Origin: Anaerolineales bacterium UBA5797
GTDB lineage: Bacteria; Chloroflexota; Anaerolineae; Anaerolineales; Villigracilaceae
Direction of reading: 5' to 3'
Length of the DNA stretch: 64,000 bases
Assembly: GCA_002418205.1 (NCBI GenBank)
Contig: DIDP01000039.1
Coordinates: forward strand, 82,946-146,945
This document shows positions 50,325 to 58,608 of the stretch, piece by piece. Numbering within the stretch: the first letter of the stretch is position 1; the number at the start of each line of letters is the position of its first letter. The notes below the pieces were generated by a model. That model searched no databases. It was not told the DNA's origin and saw only the letters and a program-made list of their open reading frames with translations. A program made the translations under genes and the position numbers.

Positions 50325-50954
50325 TTATTTCCCCGTCAACTCATCATACTTCCTGCGCACCTCGCGGATGTCATCCCACATCTGGGCTTTGGGCGAGCCG
50401 GGTTCGCGCGAGGGATTCCGCAATAAGTACGAGGGGTGATAGATCGGCATGACCCAGCGGCTGTCCATTTGTGTCCACTGTCCGCGCAGGGAGGTGATGC
50501 CCGTCTTCCCCAATAGGGACTGGCATGCCACGTTGCCGGTCAGCAGCATGATGAGCGGGTCCACGAGGCGGATGATCTCGATAACGTAGGGGCGGTAATA
50601 TTTTATCTCCTCGTCGGTCGGCTTGCGGAACGCCTTTCCATCTGTGCCGGGCGGCAGGCGGAAGACGGAATTGGTGATGAACACGTCCGTTTCGGGATCG
50701 AAACCTCCCGCTTCGAGGATCTTATCCAGCAGCTGCCCCGCCCGCCCGACGAACGGCCTGCCCTTGATGTTTTCCTCGGGACCCGGCGCCTCGCCGATGA
50801 TGAGCAATCTCGCCTGCGGGTTCCCGCGGCTGATGACCACATTTGTACCGGCGTTGGCGAGCGGATCGTCCTTCATCTGCTTCATGGCATCGAACAATTC
50901 GTCGAGCGATGCATATTGGGATGAACCCGTGTTGAATAGATCGAATTGAGACAT
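50325..50954 (-). CDS. Uracil-DNA glycosylase family 4-like protein lacking the Fe-S cysteines
   Basis: The 209-residue protein has the family 4/5 UDG motifs: LLIIGEAPGPEENIKGRPFV with the active-site GEAPG, and a C-terminal MPIYHPSYLLRNP. It would remove uracil (or other damaged bases) from DNA. Family 4 enzymes bind a 4Fe-4S cluster with four Cys, two near the N-terminus and two in C-R-P-P and E-x3-C-x-P positions. Here those read VFRLPPG and EIKYYRP, the N-terminal pair is missing, and the single Cys (VACQSLLG) is elsewhere. Fold is kept; the cluster is lost. Convergent with the CopD-like gene. Confidence 0.8.
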   Translation of the reverse strand: MSQFDLFNTGSSQYASLDELFDAMKQMKDDPLANAGTNVVISRGNPQARLLIIGEAPGPEENIKGRPFVGRAGQLLDKILEAGGFDPETDVFITNSVFRLPPGTDGKAFRKPTDEEIKYYRPYVIEIIRLVDPLIMLLTGNVACQSLLGKTGITSLRGQWTQMDSRWVMPIYHPSYLLRNPSREPGSPKAQMWDDIREVRRKYDELTGK

Positions 50955-50995
50955 GGACGAATTTTACCGTAGGCTTCCCGCCGTGTGGCAGAACA

Positions 50996-51637
50996 TCATT
51001 GACCTGATAACAAGCCTCTTTGCGCGGCGACCGCGATGGCGGCGGCGCGAGAGTCGACTCCCAGTTTGTTGTAGATGCTCGCCAGATGCGCCTTGACCGT
51101 CCGTTCGGAGATGCCGAGTTGGACGGCGATCTCCTTGCTGCGTTCGCCGCGCGCAACCGCCTCAAGCACTTCGAGTTCACGCTCGGTCAGGTTGACAGGT
51201 TCGTTCGATGTGGATTTCGGGGCATTTGCCTTCGATAGGATGCGGGCCAGGATCTCGGGCTTGAGCAGGGTCTCGCCGCGCACCGCGGCGCGGATGGTAT
51301 CGAACAGGGTCGAGCGGTCGGTATCCTTGAGCAGGTAGCCGCGCGCGCCTGCCTGAAGTCCGCGGAACATGAGTTCGTCCTCGTTGAAGGTGGTCAGGAT
51401 AACGACCGCGACATCGGGCTGTTCTGCGCGCAGTTTTTCGATGGCGGTCAAACCGTCCATGTTGGGCATGCGCAGATCCATCAAAACAACATCGGGTTTG
51501 AGTTTTTTGCAGAGACTCAATGCCTCGTTACCATCGGAGGCTTCGCCCACGAGTTCGAAATCGGTTTCGGTCTCGAGGATCAGGCGCAGTCCCTGGCGGA
51601 TGATGAGGTGGTCATCTGCGATGAGGAGTTTGATCAT
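50996..51637 (-). CDS. NarL/FixJ family response regulator (LiaR/DegU-like)
   Basis: The 213-residue protein has a receiver (Asp54 in VVLMDLRMPNMDGLTA, Lys in GYLLKDTD) and a LuxR-type HTH (about 148-208; LTERELEVLEAVARGERSKE and ISERTVKAHLASIYNKLG). Start overlaps the kinase stop by four bases. Together with the membrane kinase at 51634 it resembles LiaRS-type envelope stress systems. It lies 1.4 kb from palindrome-type promoter D and is the best candidate for binding that site. Confidence 0.9.
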   Translation of the reverse strand: MIKLLIADDHLIIRQGLRLILETETDFELVGEASDGNEALSLCKKLKPDVVLMDLRMPNMDGLTAIEKLRAEQPDVAVVILTTFNEDELMFRGLQAGARGYLLKDTDRSTLFDTIRAAVRGETLLKPEILARILSKANAPKSTSNEPVNLTERELEVLEAVARGERSKEIAVQLGISERTVKAHLASIYNKLGVDSRAAAIAVAAQRGLLSGQ

Positions 51638-52851
51638 AGCGGCGCTTTGTCCACACTGCGCCCAGCGAGGAATGGAATTGTAATTTTCAATAGCGTGCCT
51701 TTGCCATTTTCGCTTTGGATTTCAAATTGACCATTCACAAGTCGGACGCGTTCCTTGATGCCCAGAATGCCATAGTGACCCGCGGGGATGGAGGACGCGT
51801 CGAAACCCACGCCATCATCCTGAATCGTGAGCGAGAGGCTTTTGTCTTTCATCCTGAGATTGACATCCACGTTCTGCGCCCGGGCATGATGCGCGATGTT
51901 GGTGAGGGACTCAGCCAGGGCGCGGACAAGAGTCTCTTTGACGGGATCAGGCAGGGGCGGGGGGTGATCCGGGTGGAATCGGATGGGGATGCCTGTGGCC
52001 TCGGTGAAACGGTCCATTTCGAGGCGGAGGGCAGAGTCCAAATCATCCAGAGAAGTCTGGCGGAGATCATCGATGACGCGGCGGGCATTGGCAAGGGTGA
52101 GGCGCGCCTGCTCCATCGCATTGCCGATGATGGACTGTGCCTTGTCGTGGCGTTGACTGGCGAGGTGGGCGTCGACGGCTTCCAGTTGGAGGATGAGACC
52201 CGCAAGGCCCTGCGAGAGAGTATCGTGGAGTTCGCGCGCCATGCGCTGGCGCTCGTTGGCGATGGTGAGGTCCTCGACCTGCGCGGCATATTCGGTAAGT
52301 TGCCGGTTGGCGGTCTCGAGTTCGGATGCGAGGATCTGCGCCCGTTCACGCGCCTCAACCTGGCGCATGTAAAGGGTGACGTAGGTTGCCACGAAAATGA
52401 CTATGGGGAGTGTGCCAATTGCCCACCATCCTGCCGATGTAATGCCTGTGTAATATATGAAACCGATCAGCGAAAGAAGCAGGTAATAGACAAGCGCCAT
52501 CAGTCCGCCGCGTTTAAGACCGAGCAGGCCAATGCCTTCGCCGATCAGTCCCATGTAGAGGGCATAGACCATGCCAACCGTGCCGCTCAGCAGGGTGGCG
52601 GCGAGTGAAACCAATCCCTGCACGACGATATACCAGGGAATCCATTTGGGATGGAGTGAAATTTTTTCCAGCATCCAGTGCAGGGCGAGATGGACAACGA
52701 TCAGAAGGGTGAAGGTGACCAGCCTGAGAGGTTGACGCACTTCGGGAATGGTGACGATCGACACCGCATACATGCCCAGGACTATGATGGTCAGGAAGAG
52801 CACCAACAGGCGCGGGTCCCGGTTGAGGTTGGGAACAGAGGTCTCCTTCAT
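51634..52851 (-). CDS. Membrane sensor histidine kinase (HisKA_3, LiaS/DesK-like)
   Basis: The start at 52851 is taken because upstream frame extensions run through the promoter region and have no membrane or domain sense. The 405-residue protein has about six membrane helices (10-160), a coiled coil (ERAQILASELETANRQLTEY), HisKA_3 with His209 in MARELHDTLSQGLAGLIL, and HATPase with IQDDGVGFDASSI and GHYGILGIKERV. Almost no outside loop is present, so it senses something within the membrane. This is typical of intramembrane-sensing kinases for envelope stress. Overlaps its regulator by four bases. Confidence 0.85.
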   Translation of the reverse strand: MKETSVPNLNRDPRLLVLFLTIIVLGMYAVSIVTIPEVRQPLRLVTFTLLIVVHLALHWMLEKISLHPKWIPWYIVVQGLVSLAATLLSGTVGMVYALYMGLIGEGIGLLGLKRGGLMALVYYLLLSLIGFIYYTGITSAGWWAIGTLPIVIFVATYVTLYMRQVEARERAQILASELETANRQLTEYAAQVEDLTIANERQRMARELHDTLSQGLAGLILQLEAVDAHLASQRHDKAQSIIGNAMEQARLTLANARRVIDDLRQTSLDDLDSALRLEMDRFTEATGIPIRFHPDHPPPLPDPVKETLVRALAESLTNIAHHARAQNVDVNLRMKDKSLSLTIQDDGVGFDASSIPAGHYGILGIKERVRLVNGQFEIQSENGKGTLLKITIPFLAGRSVDKAPL

Positions 52852-52989
52852 GTCACCCAGATTGTATCTCCAATAACGGGTAAAAACCATTGTGCGTGAG
52901 GACATTGTACGAAAGTACAGCCTGCGCCTTCCCGAAGGCGCAATTGTGGCGGGGCGGGGCGGTCCGTATACTGATGTCAGTTCAAGGCG

Positions 52990-53057
52990 CTGTCCACTTG
53001 GATAGGTAAAAGACTGAACCAATGGAAGATGACCGCCCGAACCACAAAACATATACT
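52990..53057 (+). promoter_or_regulatory. Palindrome-type promoter D (upstream of ABC exporter operon)
   Basis: CTGTCCA-CT-TGGATAG (52990-53005) then GTAAAAGACT; the -10 box TATACT lies at 53052-53057, 62 bases from the start of the site. It drives the small protein and ABC operon and is divergent from the kinase gene at 52851. Confidence 0.7.
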
Positions 53058-53074
53058 GGACAGAGGAGAATGAC

Positions 53075-53239
53075 ATGAACAAGAACCTGCCAACCACCAT
53101 TTTCAAGGCTGTGGCGCTCGGCATGGGTGTCGCCGTGATCGTGTTGAACGTGCTGGGCACGTTGACCGTGGAAACGGGGGTTTCCATGCTGGGCATCGGG
53201 TTGACCTCATTGGCGCTTGCCGCTTTGCAGAAGGAGTAA
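53075..53239 (+). CDS. 54-residue membrane peptide leading the ABC operon
   Basis: The ORF starts at the ATG at 53075 after GAGGAGAATGAC, an excellent ribosome site, and stops two bases before the next gene's start (53242), whose ribosome site (AAGGAG) lies in its last codons. It encodes MNKNLPTTIFKAVALGMGVA, then a second hydrophobic part ending ALAALQKE, so one or two membrane helices. Such short membrane proteins next to ABC-2 exporters may be regulatory subunits. I do not know a family. Evidence for translation (RBS, coupling) is good. Confidence 0.75.
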   Translation: MNKNLPTTIFKAVALGMGVAVIVLNVLGTLTVETGVSMLGIGLTSLALAALQKE

Positions 53240-53241
53240 TC

Positions 53242-54177
53242 ATGAAAGCCATCGAAGTTAAAAATCTCAGGAAGTCATTCGGTGATTTTGCAGCCGTGCA
53301 GGATGCAAATTTCGGCGCGGACTCGGGCGAGGTGTTGAGCCTGCTCGGTCCCAACGGGGCGGGGAAGTCGACCACGATCTCCATGCTCTCGGGCCTGCTC
53401 GCTCCGACCGGGGGCGAGGCGTCCATCATGGGACATTCTGTCATTAAGGAGCCTGAAGCCGCGAAGAAGAGTCTCGGTGTGGTTCCGCAGGATATTGCCT
53501 TGTATCCCGACCTGTCCGCACGTGAGAACCTGGTCTTTTGGGGCAAGATGTACGGTCTGCGCGGCGCGGCGTTGAAGCAGCGTGTGGACGAAGTGCTGGA
53601 GATCATCGGGCTGGCGGACAGGCAGAAGGACCACGTCGGCAAGTTCTCGGGCGGGATGAAGCGGCGCGTCAACATCGGTGCGGCGTTGTTGCACAAGCCC
53701 GAGGTCATCATCATGGATGAGCCCACGGTGGGCATCGATCCGCAGTCGCGGCGTCATATTTTGGATAACGTCAAAGAGTTGAACAAGCAGGGCATGACCG
53801 TGCTGTACACAACCCACTACATGGAGGAAGCCGCGGAGTTGTCGGATCACATCGCCATCATGGACAAGGGCAGGGTGATCGCCTACGGCACGCATGATGA
53901 GTTGATCCAAATGGTCGGCGAGCAGACGCGCATCGACATCACGCTCAACACGGAAGCCGAAAAGGTCCTGGCGTTATGGCAAAAGGCTGAAGGCGTTTCC
54001 AAAATTGATGCACTTGATGGAAAAGTCACTGCGCTCGTCGATGATTCGAACCGCGTTCTGCCGCGTCTGTTCGAAGCCGCCTCCAGAGTGGATGTGCGCA
54101 TCACGTCCGTGGATATTCAGGAGCCGAATCTCGAAACGGTGTTCCTGCATCTGACGGGTCGTGCGTTGAGGGATTGA
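53242..54177 (+). CDS. ABC transporter ATP-binding protein (ABC-2 exporter)
   Basis: The 311-residue protein has Walker A LLGPNGAGKSTTISML, signature GKFSGGMKRRVNIGAALLHK, Walker B VIIMDEPTVGIDPQSRR and the switch His in YTTHYMEEA. A C-terminal 90-residue extension matches DrrA-like ATPases (GRVIAYGTHDELI). It powers the two membrane subunits that follow, exporting a drug, lipid or peptide. AAGGAGTAATC precedes the start; the stop is 1 base before the first permease gene. Confidence 0.93.
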   Translation: MKAIEVKNLRKSFGDFAAVQDANFGADSGEVLSLLGPNGAGKSTTISMLSGLLAPTGGEASIMGHSVIKEPEAAKKSLGVVPQDIALYPDLSARENLVFWGKMYGLRGAALKQRVDEVLEIIGLADRQKDHVGKFSGGMKRRVNIGAALLHKPEVIIMDEPTVGIDPQSRRHILDNVKELNKQGMTVLYTTHYMEEAAELSDHIAIMDKGRVIAYGTHDELIQMVGEQTRIDITLNTEAEKVLALWQKAEGVSKIDALDGKVTALVDDSNRVLPRLFEAASRVDVRITSVDIQEPNLETVFLHLTGRALRD

Positions 54178-54178
54178 T

Positions 54179-55459
54179 ATGAAAATATTGGATATTGCCT
54201 TCAAAGATCTGACGCGTTCCTTCCGCAGCGCGTTCGCCATCGGGATGATGGTAATCGCACCATTGATGCTGACCGGGTTGATCTACTTCGCGTTCGGCGG
54301 CATGTCTGGAGGGGACGTGAGCATGACCGCCGTCAAGGTGGGTGTGGTCAATGCCGACAAGCTTCCTGCCGACTCGGTGCTCGAAGCACCCATCGGCGAC
54401 AACATCCGCTCGATGTTCTTCGATGAAAGCGTCGGGTCTTGGATCACCGCGACGGATTACGCGGATGAAGCCTCCGCGCGGAGCGCGCTGGATGAACAGG
54501 AGATCGGGGTGGCGGTCATCATTCCGCAGAACTTTACCGAACGGTATCTGAGCGGTAAACAGGACGTGCAGGTATTGATCATCAGCGATCCGACGTTGTC
54601 CATTGGTCCAGCCGTGGTGCAGGATATGGTCACGATGATGGTGGACGGAGTTGCAGGCGGCGGCATCGCGCTACAAACGATCATGGAACGTTTGGATGCG
54701 AACGGTATCCAAACCGACCCTGCGCAAATCCCATCGTGGATCGAGCGTTATGGAAATTGGTATGCTGAATTTCAACGCAATCTGTTCCATCATCCGGATA
54801 AAGCCGCGTATGTTGTTGTGGCACCGGCGGCGGGGGAAATGGAAACCGCCGACCCCATTCAAAAGGTGATGGGTTTGACGATGGCCGGGCAGATGATCTT
54901 CTTTGCCTTCTTCACGGGCGCGTATTCGATGATGTCCATTTTGCGGGAGGATGAAGAAGGGACACTGGCACGCCTGTTCACAACACCGACGGATCGGACT
55001 TCCATTCTCACGGGCAAGTTCCTGGCCGTTTTCCTCACCGTCATTCTGCAGGGAATTGTGTTGATGGTTGCGGGTCACTATGCCTTTGGTGTCAATTGGG
55101 GCGAATTTGGCGCGATGGGGCTGGCGTTGACGGGGCAGGTCTTTGCGGCGACGGGACTGGGCGTGCTGCTCATCGCATTCGTAAAGAACTCGCGGCAGGG
55201 TGGACCGGTGCTGGGTGGCGGTTTGACCGCACTGGGGATGCTCGGTGGTTTGTTCACGGCGAATATGCCGAACGCCATGCCTGCGGCGATGAATACAATC
55301 GCCAATTTCACGCCGCAAGGCTGGGTGCTGAAAGCCTGGCGCCTCGTCATGGATGGAAGCGCCGCAGGCGATCTGCTCATCCCGTTCGCGGTGATGGTCG
55401 CGATGGGTGTTGTCATGTTCGTTGTCGGTGCGGCGATGTTCGGGAAGAGGTTTGCATAA
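54179..55459 (+). CDS. ABC-2 type permease, first subunit
   Basis: The 426-residue protein is a typical ABC-2 permease: an N-terminal helix (FAIGMMVIAPLMLTGLIYFA), a large outside domain (about 50-220), then five helices from about residue 235 (GLTMAGQMIFFAFFTGAY, SILREDEEGTLARLFTTPT with the conserved charged loop, and so on). It starts 1 base after the ATPase stop. It forms a heterodimer with the next permease. Confidence 0.9.
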   Translation: MKILDIAFKDLTRSFRSAFAIGMMVIAPLMLTGLIYFAFGGMSGGDVSMTAVKVGVVNADKLPADSVLEAPIGDNIRSMFFDESVGSWITATDYADEASARSALDEQEIGVAVIIPQNFTERYLSGKQDVQVLIISDPTLSIGPAVVQDMVTMMVDGVAGGGIALQTIMERLDANGIQTDPAQIPSWIERYGNWYAEFQRNLFHHPDKAAYVVVAPAAGEMETADPIQKVMGLTMAGQMIFFAFFTGAYSMMSILREDEEGTLARLFTTPTDRTSILTGKFLAVFLTVILQGIVLMVAGHYAFGVNWGEFGAMGLALTGQVFAATGLGVLLIAFVKNSRQGGPVLGGGLTALGMLGGLFTANMPNAMPAAMNTIANFTPQGWVLKAWRLVMDGSAAGDLLIPFAVMVAMGVVMFVVGAAMFGKRFA

Positions 55460-55462
55460 TAT

Positions 55463-55559
55463 CTCGTGCTGAGCGGTGCGAAGCGCAAACGAATGACATG
55501 CCATAAATGTGCGCTTCATCTGCGGGACCGACAATCATTGTCCCTCCGCGCAGCACGAG
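55463..55559. repeat. Palindromic element between the two permease genes
   Basis: The ends CTCGTGCTG (55463-55471) and CAGCACGAG (55551-55559) are exact complements, continuing as AGCGG / CCGCG with one mismatch; the inside has AAGCGCA and TGCGCTT, also complementary. This nested palindrome of 97 bases has no coding sense and resembles a REP or MITE-like element inserted in the operon. Confidence 0.55.
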
Positions 55560-55574
55560 TACGGAGAAATTATT

Positions 55575-56783
55575 ATGAGAATTTTGGATCTTGCCCTCAA
55601 GGATTTATCACAGATATTCCGTGATAAACAGTCGCTGTTATTCCTCGTTGCGATGCCAATCGTGTTTACGTTCTTTATGGGATTTGCCTATCGCAACGTT
55701 GGCGGTGATCCGAACGCGGATACTCGAATCCCGCTGGCGGTTGTCGACCCTGAACCTGATGCCGTGCTGAACAAGGCACTTCTTACGCGACTCGGATCGT
55801 CTGAATCGATCCGCGTCGAGCGCATGAGTGAAGCGGATGCAATGGATGCATATCGCAAGGAGGATGTTGCCGGGGTGTTGGTCATCCCTGTGGAGTTCAG
55901 CGGGCAGATTGAGGCGGGGGAGGAAGCGCAAATGAAATTGATCGCGGATTCGACCTCCGCACAGGGACAATCGTTGTATCAATTGCTGCGAGTCCCGATA
56001 TCCCAATTGATGAGCGCGGTGGAGGTCAGCCGCGAGGCAGCGGATATTGTTGACGCATCGGACATGTCCACTGAACAAAGCGCGGCGTTCGATCTGGCGT
56101 GGAGCAAATGGTCGGAGGCGTCAAAGGTTTCGCTGGTGAAGATCGAGCCGGCGGTTGCGGAGGAGAATGCCGATTGGACGGGCGGCAATCCGTACAACCA
56201 ATCGTCGCCCGGGATATTGGTGATGTTCGCGATCTTTGGGTTGGTGACATCGGCGCAGATTTTGGTACAGGAGAAAAAATCGCGCACATTGCAGCGACTC
56301 ATCACGACCAATATGAAGCCGTGGGAGATCGTGGCGGGACACATGCTGGCGATGTTCACCATCACGTTCTTGCAAACGGCAATGCTGGTGGTGTTCGGTC
56401 AGTGGGTATTGAAGGTGGATTACCTGCGTGAACCGCTCGCGGTGCTGCTGGTGTCGGTGACGCTGGGATTGTGGGTGGCTTCGATGGGATTATTGATCGG
56501 TGTGGTCGCGAAGGAGGAACAACAGGTGGTCCTGTATTCGATGATCGCGATGTTCCTGTTCTCGGCAATGGGTGGGATGTGGTTTCCGCTTGAAACGGCG
56601 GGCGGCGCGTTCGCGGCGATCGGCAGGGCGATGCCCTCTGCCTGGGCGATGAACGGCTATCAAAATATCCTTATCCGCGGGCTGGGGTTGGGATCGATCT
56701 GGATGGCGGTCGGGATATTGTCAATGTATGCATTGTTCTTCTTTGTGCTGGCGGTCTGGCGCTTCAGGAAGATGGAAGCGTAA
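55575..56783 (+). CDS. ABC-2 type permease, second subunit
   Basis: The start at 55575 follows CGGAGAAATTATT and gives MRILDLALKDLSQIFRDKQS, parallel to the first permease's start; a longer frame upstream runs through the palindromic element. The 402-residue protein has an N-terminal helix, an outside domain (about 45-225) and five helices, with the loop VQEKKSRTLQRLITTNMKPW typical of ABC-2 permeases. It pairs with the gene at 54179. Confidence 0.9.
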   Translation: MRILDLALKDLSQIFRDKQSLLFLVAMPIVFTFFMGFAYRNVGGDPNADTRIPLAVVDPEPDAVLNKALLTRLGSSESIRVERMSEADAMDAYRKEDVAGVLVIPVEFSGQIEAGEEAQMKLIADSTSAQGQSLYQLLRVPISQLMSAVEVSREAADIVDASDMSTEQSAAFDLAWSKWSEASKVSLVKIEPAVAEENADWTGGNPYNQSSPGILVMFAIFGLVTSAQILVQEKKSRTLQRLITTNMKPWEIVAGHMLAMFTITFLQTAMLVVFGQWVLKVDYLREPLAVLLVSVTLGLWVASMGLLIGVVAKEEQQVVLYSMIAMFLFSAMGGMWFPLETAGGAFAAIGRAMPSAWAMNGYQNILIRGLGLGSIWMAVGILSMYALFFFVLAVWRFRKMEA

Positions 56784-56810
56784 ACGCAGATCGTCTCAAA
56801 GAATGAATGG

Positions 56811-56852
56811 AGATGCGGACACTTGCACGAATCGCAGGTGTCCGCATCTTTG
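56811..56852 (+). terminator. Terminator of the ABC exporter operon
   Basis: AGATGCGGACACTTGC pairs with GCAGGTGTCCGCATCT (one G-T), loop of 7, then TTTGTTT. It lies 28 bases after the second permease and just before the stop of the convergent MscS gene. Confidence 0.8.
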
Positions 56853-56853
56853 T

Positions 56854-58320
56854 TTATGCCACAACCGTGCTTTTGTTGCCTTCACGATAGGCAGTATACG
56901 CGGGCGACATGATCTCCACATCTGCCCGGTTGAAATGGTCCTGGATGTTCTGGTGCAGTTCTGAGTAGATCAGTGCCATGCGTTTTGGTTCGGATGTGTA
57001 GGCGTTGAGTTCATAACTGACGTAATAATCGTCGAGCGAGGTTTGCAGGACGAAGGGCTTTGGCGTTTGTTGAATATCGCGCGTGGCAAGTGCAGACCGG
57101 ATAAGCAGATCGTACACCTTGCGCCAGGGGACGTCGTAGCCGATGGTCACGGTGGTGTTGAGGATCAGACCGTCCCTGGCGGTCAATGCGCTGTAGTTGA
57201 CGATCTCGTTGTTCAGGACCATGCTGTTGGGGATGCTGACCACGACGTTCTTGATCGTGCGGATGCGGGTCACCAGCATGGTGCGTTCGACCACATCCCC
57301 GGTCGTTGTGCCGATCTTGACGCGGTCGCCGATGCGCAGGCCGCGGGTGTAGGTGAGCACCACGCCGGAGACGATGTTGGTTACGAGGGCTGTCGACCCG
57401 AGCGAGAGCAGGAAACCCGCGAAAATGGTGATGCCGCGGAAGACCGGCGAATTGGATCCCGGTAAATATGGATAGGCCGCCACCAGCGCCAGGGCAAGAA
57501 CGAGGAACCGCAATAATTGATAGGTCGGTTCGGCGAGATCCTTGTGAAGACCGAAGATCTTGATCCTGTCATTTTGAACGCCTTCATAGAAGAACCGCAA
57601 AAGTTTTAATGTGTAGCGGGTCGCGATCAGGATGAAGATCAATGTGATCAGGTTCGGCAAGAAGCCGAGGAGGGTTGTCCCAAAGCCATGAAAGATGCCG
57701 TACAGGCTTTCGACGATCCCGGATGCGAGACCCTGCGTGCCGGGGAAAAATGATAACGTGTACGTCAAACCTGTGACCAGCAGGACCAGGTTCAGGCCGA
57801 TCTGAACGTATCGGGATAACGAGAGCAGGAAATCGGTGATCTGATCCGGCGTCACAAGTTCCATGCTTTTGAATTTGATCACATGGAAGCGCGTATGGCG
57901 CCATCCCTGCAGGATGATGTGCAGACGCGGGAACAGTTCATTTGTAAAGAGGATCGCCTGATGGATGACGAAAATTCCCAATGCCAGCATGAGGTTGGAG
58001 AGCAATCCGCTCATCAAGGTCTGGGTCAGGTCGAAATTCATGAAACTTTGAAAGTAACCCGTCAACACCAGCAGGGCTGGCTCGGTATCGAGCAGGATGG
58101 AAAGCGCAAGCATTAATCCCACCAAAAAAACGGCGAACAGGAATTTTTGCAATCCTCTCACGCGGACGTTTCCTGCAATGGGTTTGAAGACCCGGACGAC
58201 CGGGAAGTTGATCAATCCGCTTGAATGTACGAGAAATGTGACAGGCACCGCCAGAAGATAAGCGATGGTCCAACTGAACAACAGGGTCAGGAAACTCAGA
58301 ATCGCGGCAAGCATGAACAC
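56854..58320 (-). CDS. MscS family mechanosensitive ion channel
   Basis: The 488-residue protein has about nine membrane helices, more than the three of E. coli MscS. The pore-lining helix and beta domain are clear (LGSTALVTNIVSGVVLTYTR, then LRIGDRVKIGTTTGDVVERT, VVVSIPNSMVLNNEIVNYSA). The C-terminal alpha-beta domain ends at about 470 (YTSEPKRMALIYSELHQNI). AAAGGAGTGTTC precedes the ATG. It opens under membrane tension to release solutes. The large N-terminal region (residues 1-290) has no family I can name. Confidence 0.88.
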   Translation of the reverse strand: MFMLAAILSFLTLLFSWTIAYLLAVPVTFLVHSSGLINFPVVRVFKPIAGNVRVRGLQKFLFAVFLVGLMLALSILLDTEPALLVLTGYFQSFMNFDLTQTLMSGLLSNLMLALGIFVIHQAILFTNELFPRLHIILQGWRHTRFHVIKFKSMELVTPDQITDFLLSLSRYVQIGLNLVLLVTGLTYTLSFFPGTQGLASGIVESLYGIFHGFGTTLLGFLPNLITLIFILIATRYTLKLLRFFYEGVQNDRIKIFGLHKDLAEPTYQLLRFLVLALALVAAYPYLPGSNSPVFRGITIFAGFLLSLGSTALVTNIVSGVVLTYTRGLRIGDRVKIGTTTGDVVERTMLVTRIRTIKNVVVSIPNSMVLNNEIVNYSALTARDGLILNTTVTIGYDVPWRKVYDLLIRSALATRDIQQTPKPFVLQTSLDDYYVSYELNAYTSEPKRMALIYSELHQNIQDHFNRADVEIMSPAYTAYREGNKSTVVA

Positions 58321-58608
58321 TCCTTTCCGTAATCGCTTACGGTACAGGGGGAATTTTCACCATCCCGACTGGATCGTGACAGTTGATTTGAAATGAAGTG
58401 GGATAGGGGTCGGAGATAAAAGTAGCCTACTTTGAATGGGATGGGTATGGGGCTATGGTACTAAACCGCACTCGAAATCGGTACTTATGGGTGAATTTCG
58501 TTGAAGATTCCTCACCTGTCCACTTGGACAGGCGAAAACCCTACCACCGCATGAGGCGGTCTCCCTTCAAAGGCGTATACTATTCATAGAAATCAAAAGG
58601 AGGTTTCT
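58321..58608. other. Divergent intergenic region with promoter E
   Basis: The 288 bases between the divergent MscS and 318-residue membrane protein genes. Apart from promoter E (58516-58581) I see no ORF or hairpin of note. Confidence 0.4.
58516..58581 (+). promoter_or_regulatory. Palindrome-type promoter E (upstream of 318-residue membrane protein)
   Basis: CTGTCCA-CT-TGGACAG (58516-58531) is a perfect 7-2-7 palindrome, followed by GCGAAAACC; the -10 box TATACT lies at 58576-58581, 60 bases from the start of the site. This is the best copy of the five and defines the consensus. Confidence 0.75.

Noticed and set aside
52852..53196. N-terminal extension (115 codons) of the intramembrane-sensing kinase
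   Set aside because: It would run through promoter D and over the start of the 54-residue peptide gene; sequence is Pro/Ser/Thr-rich with no signal or helix.
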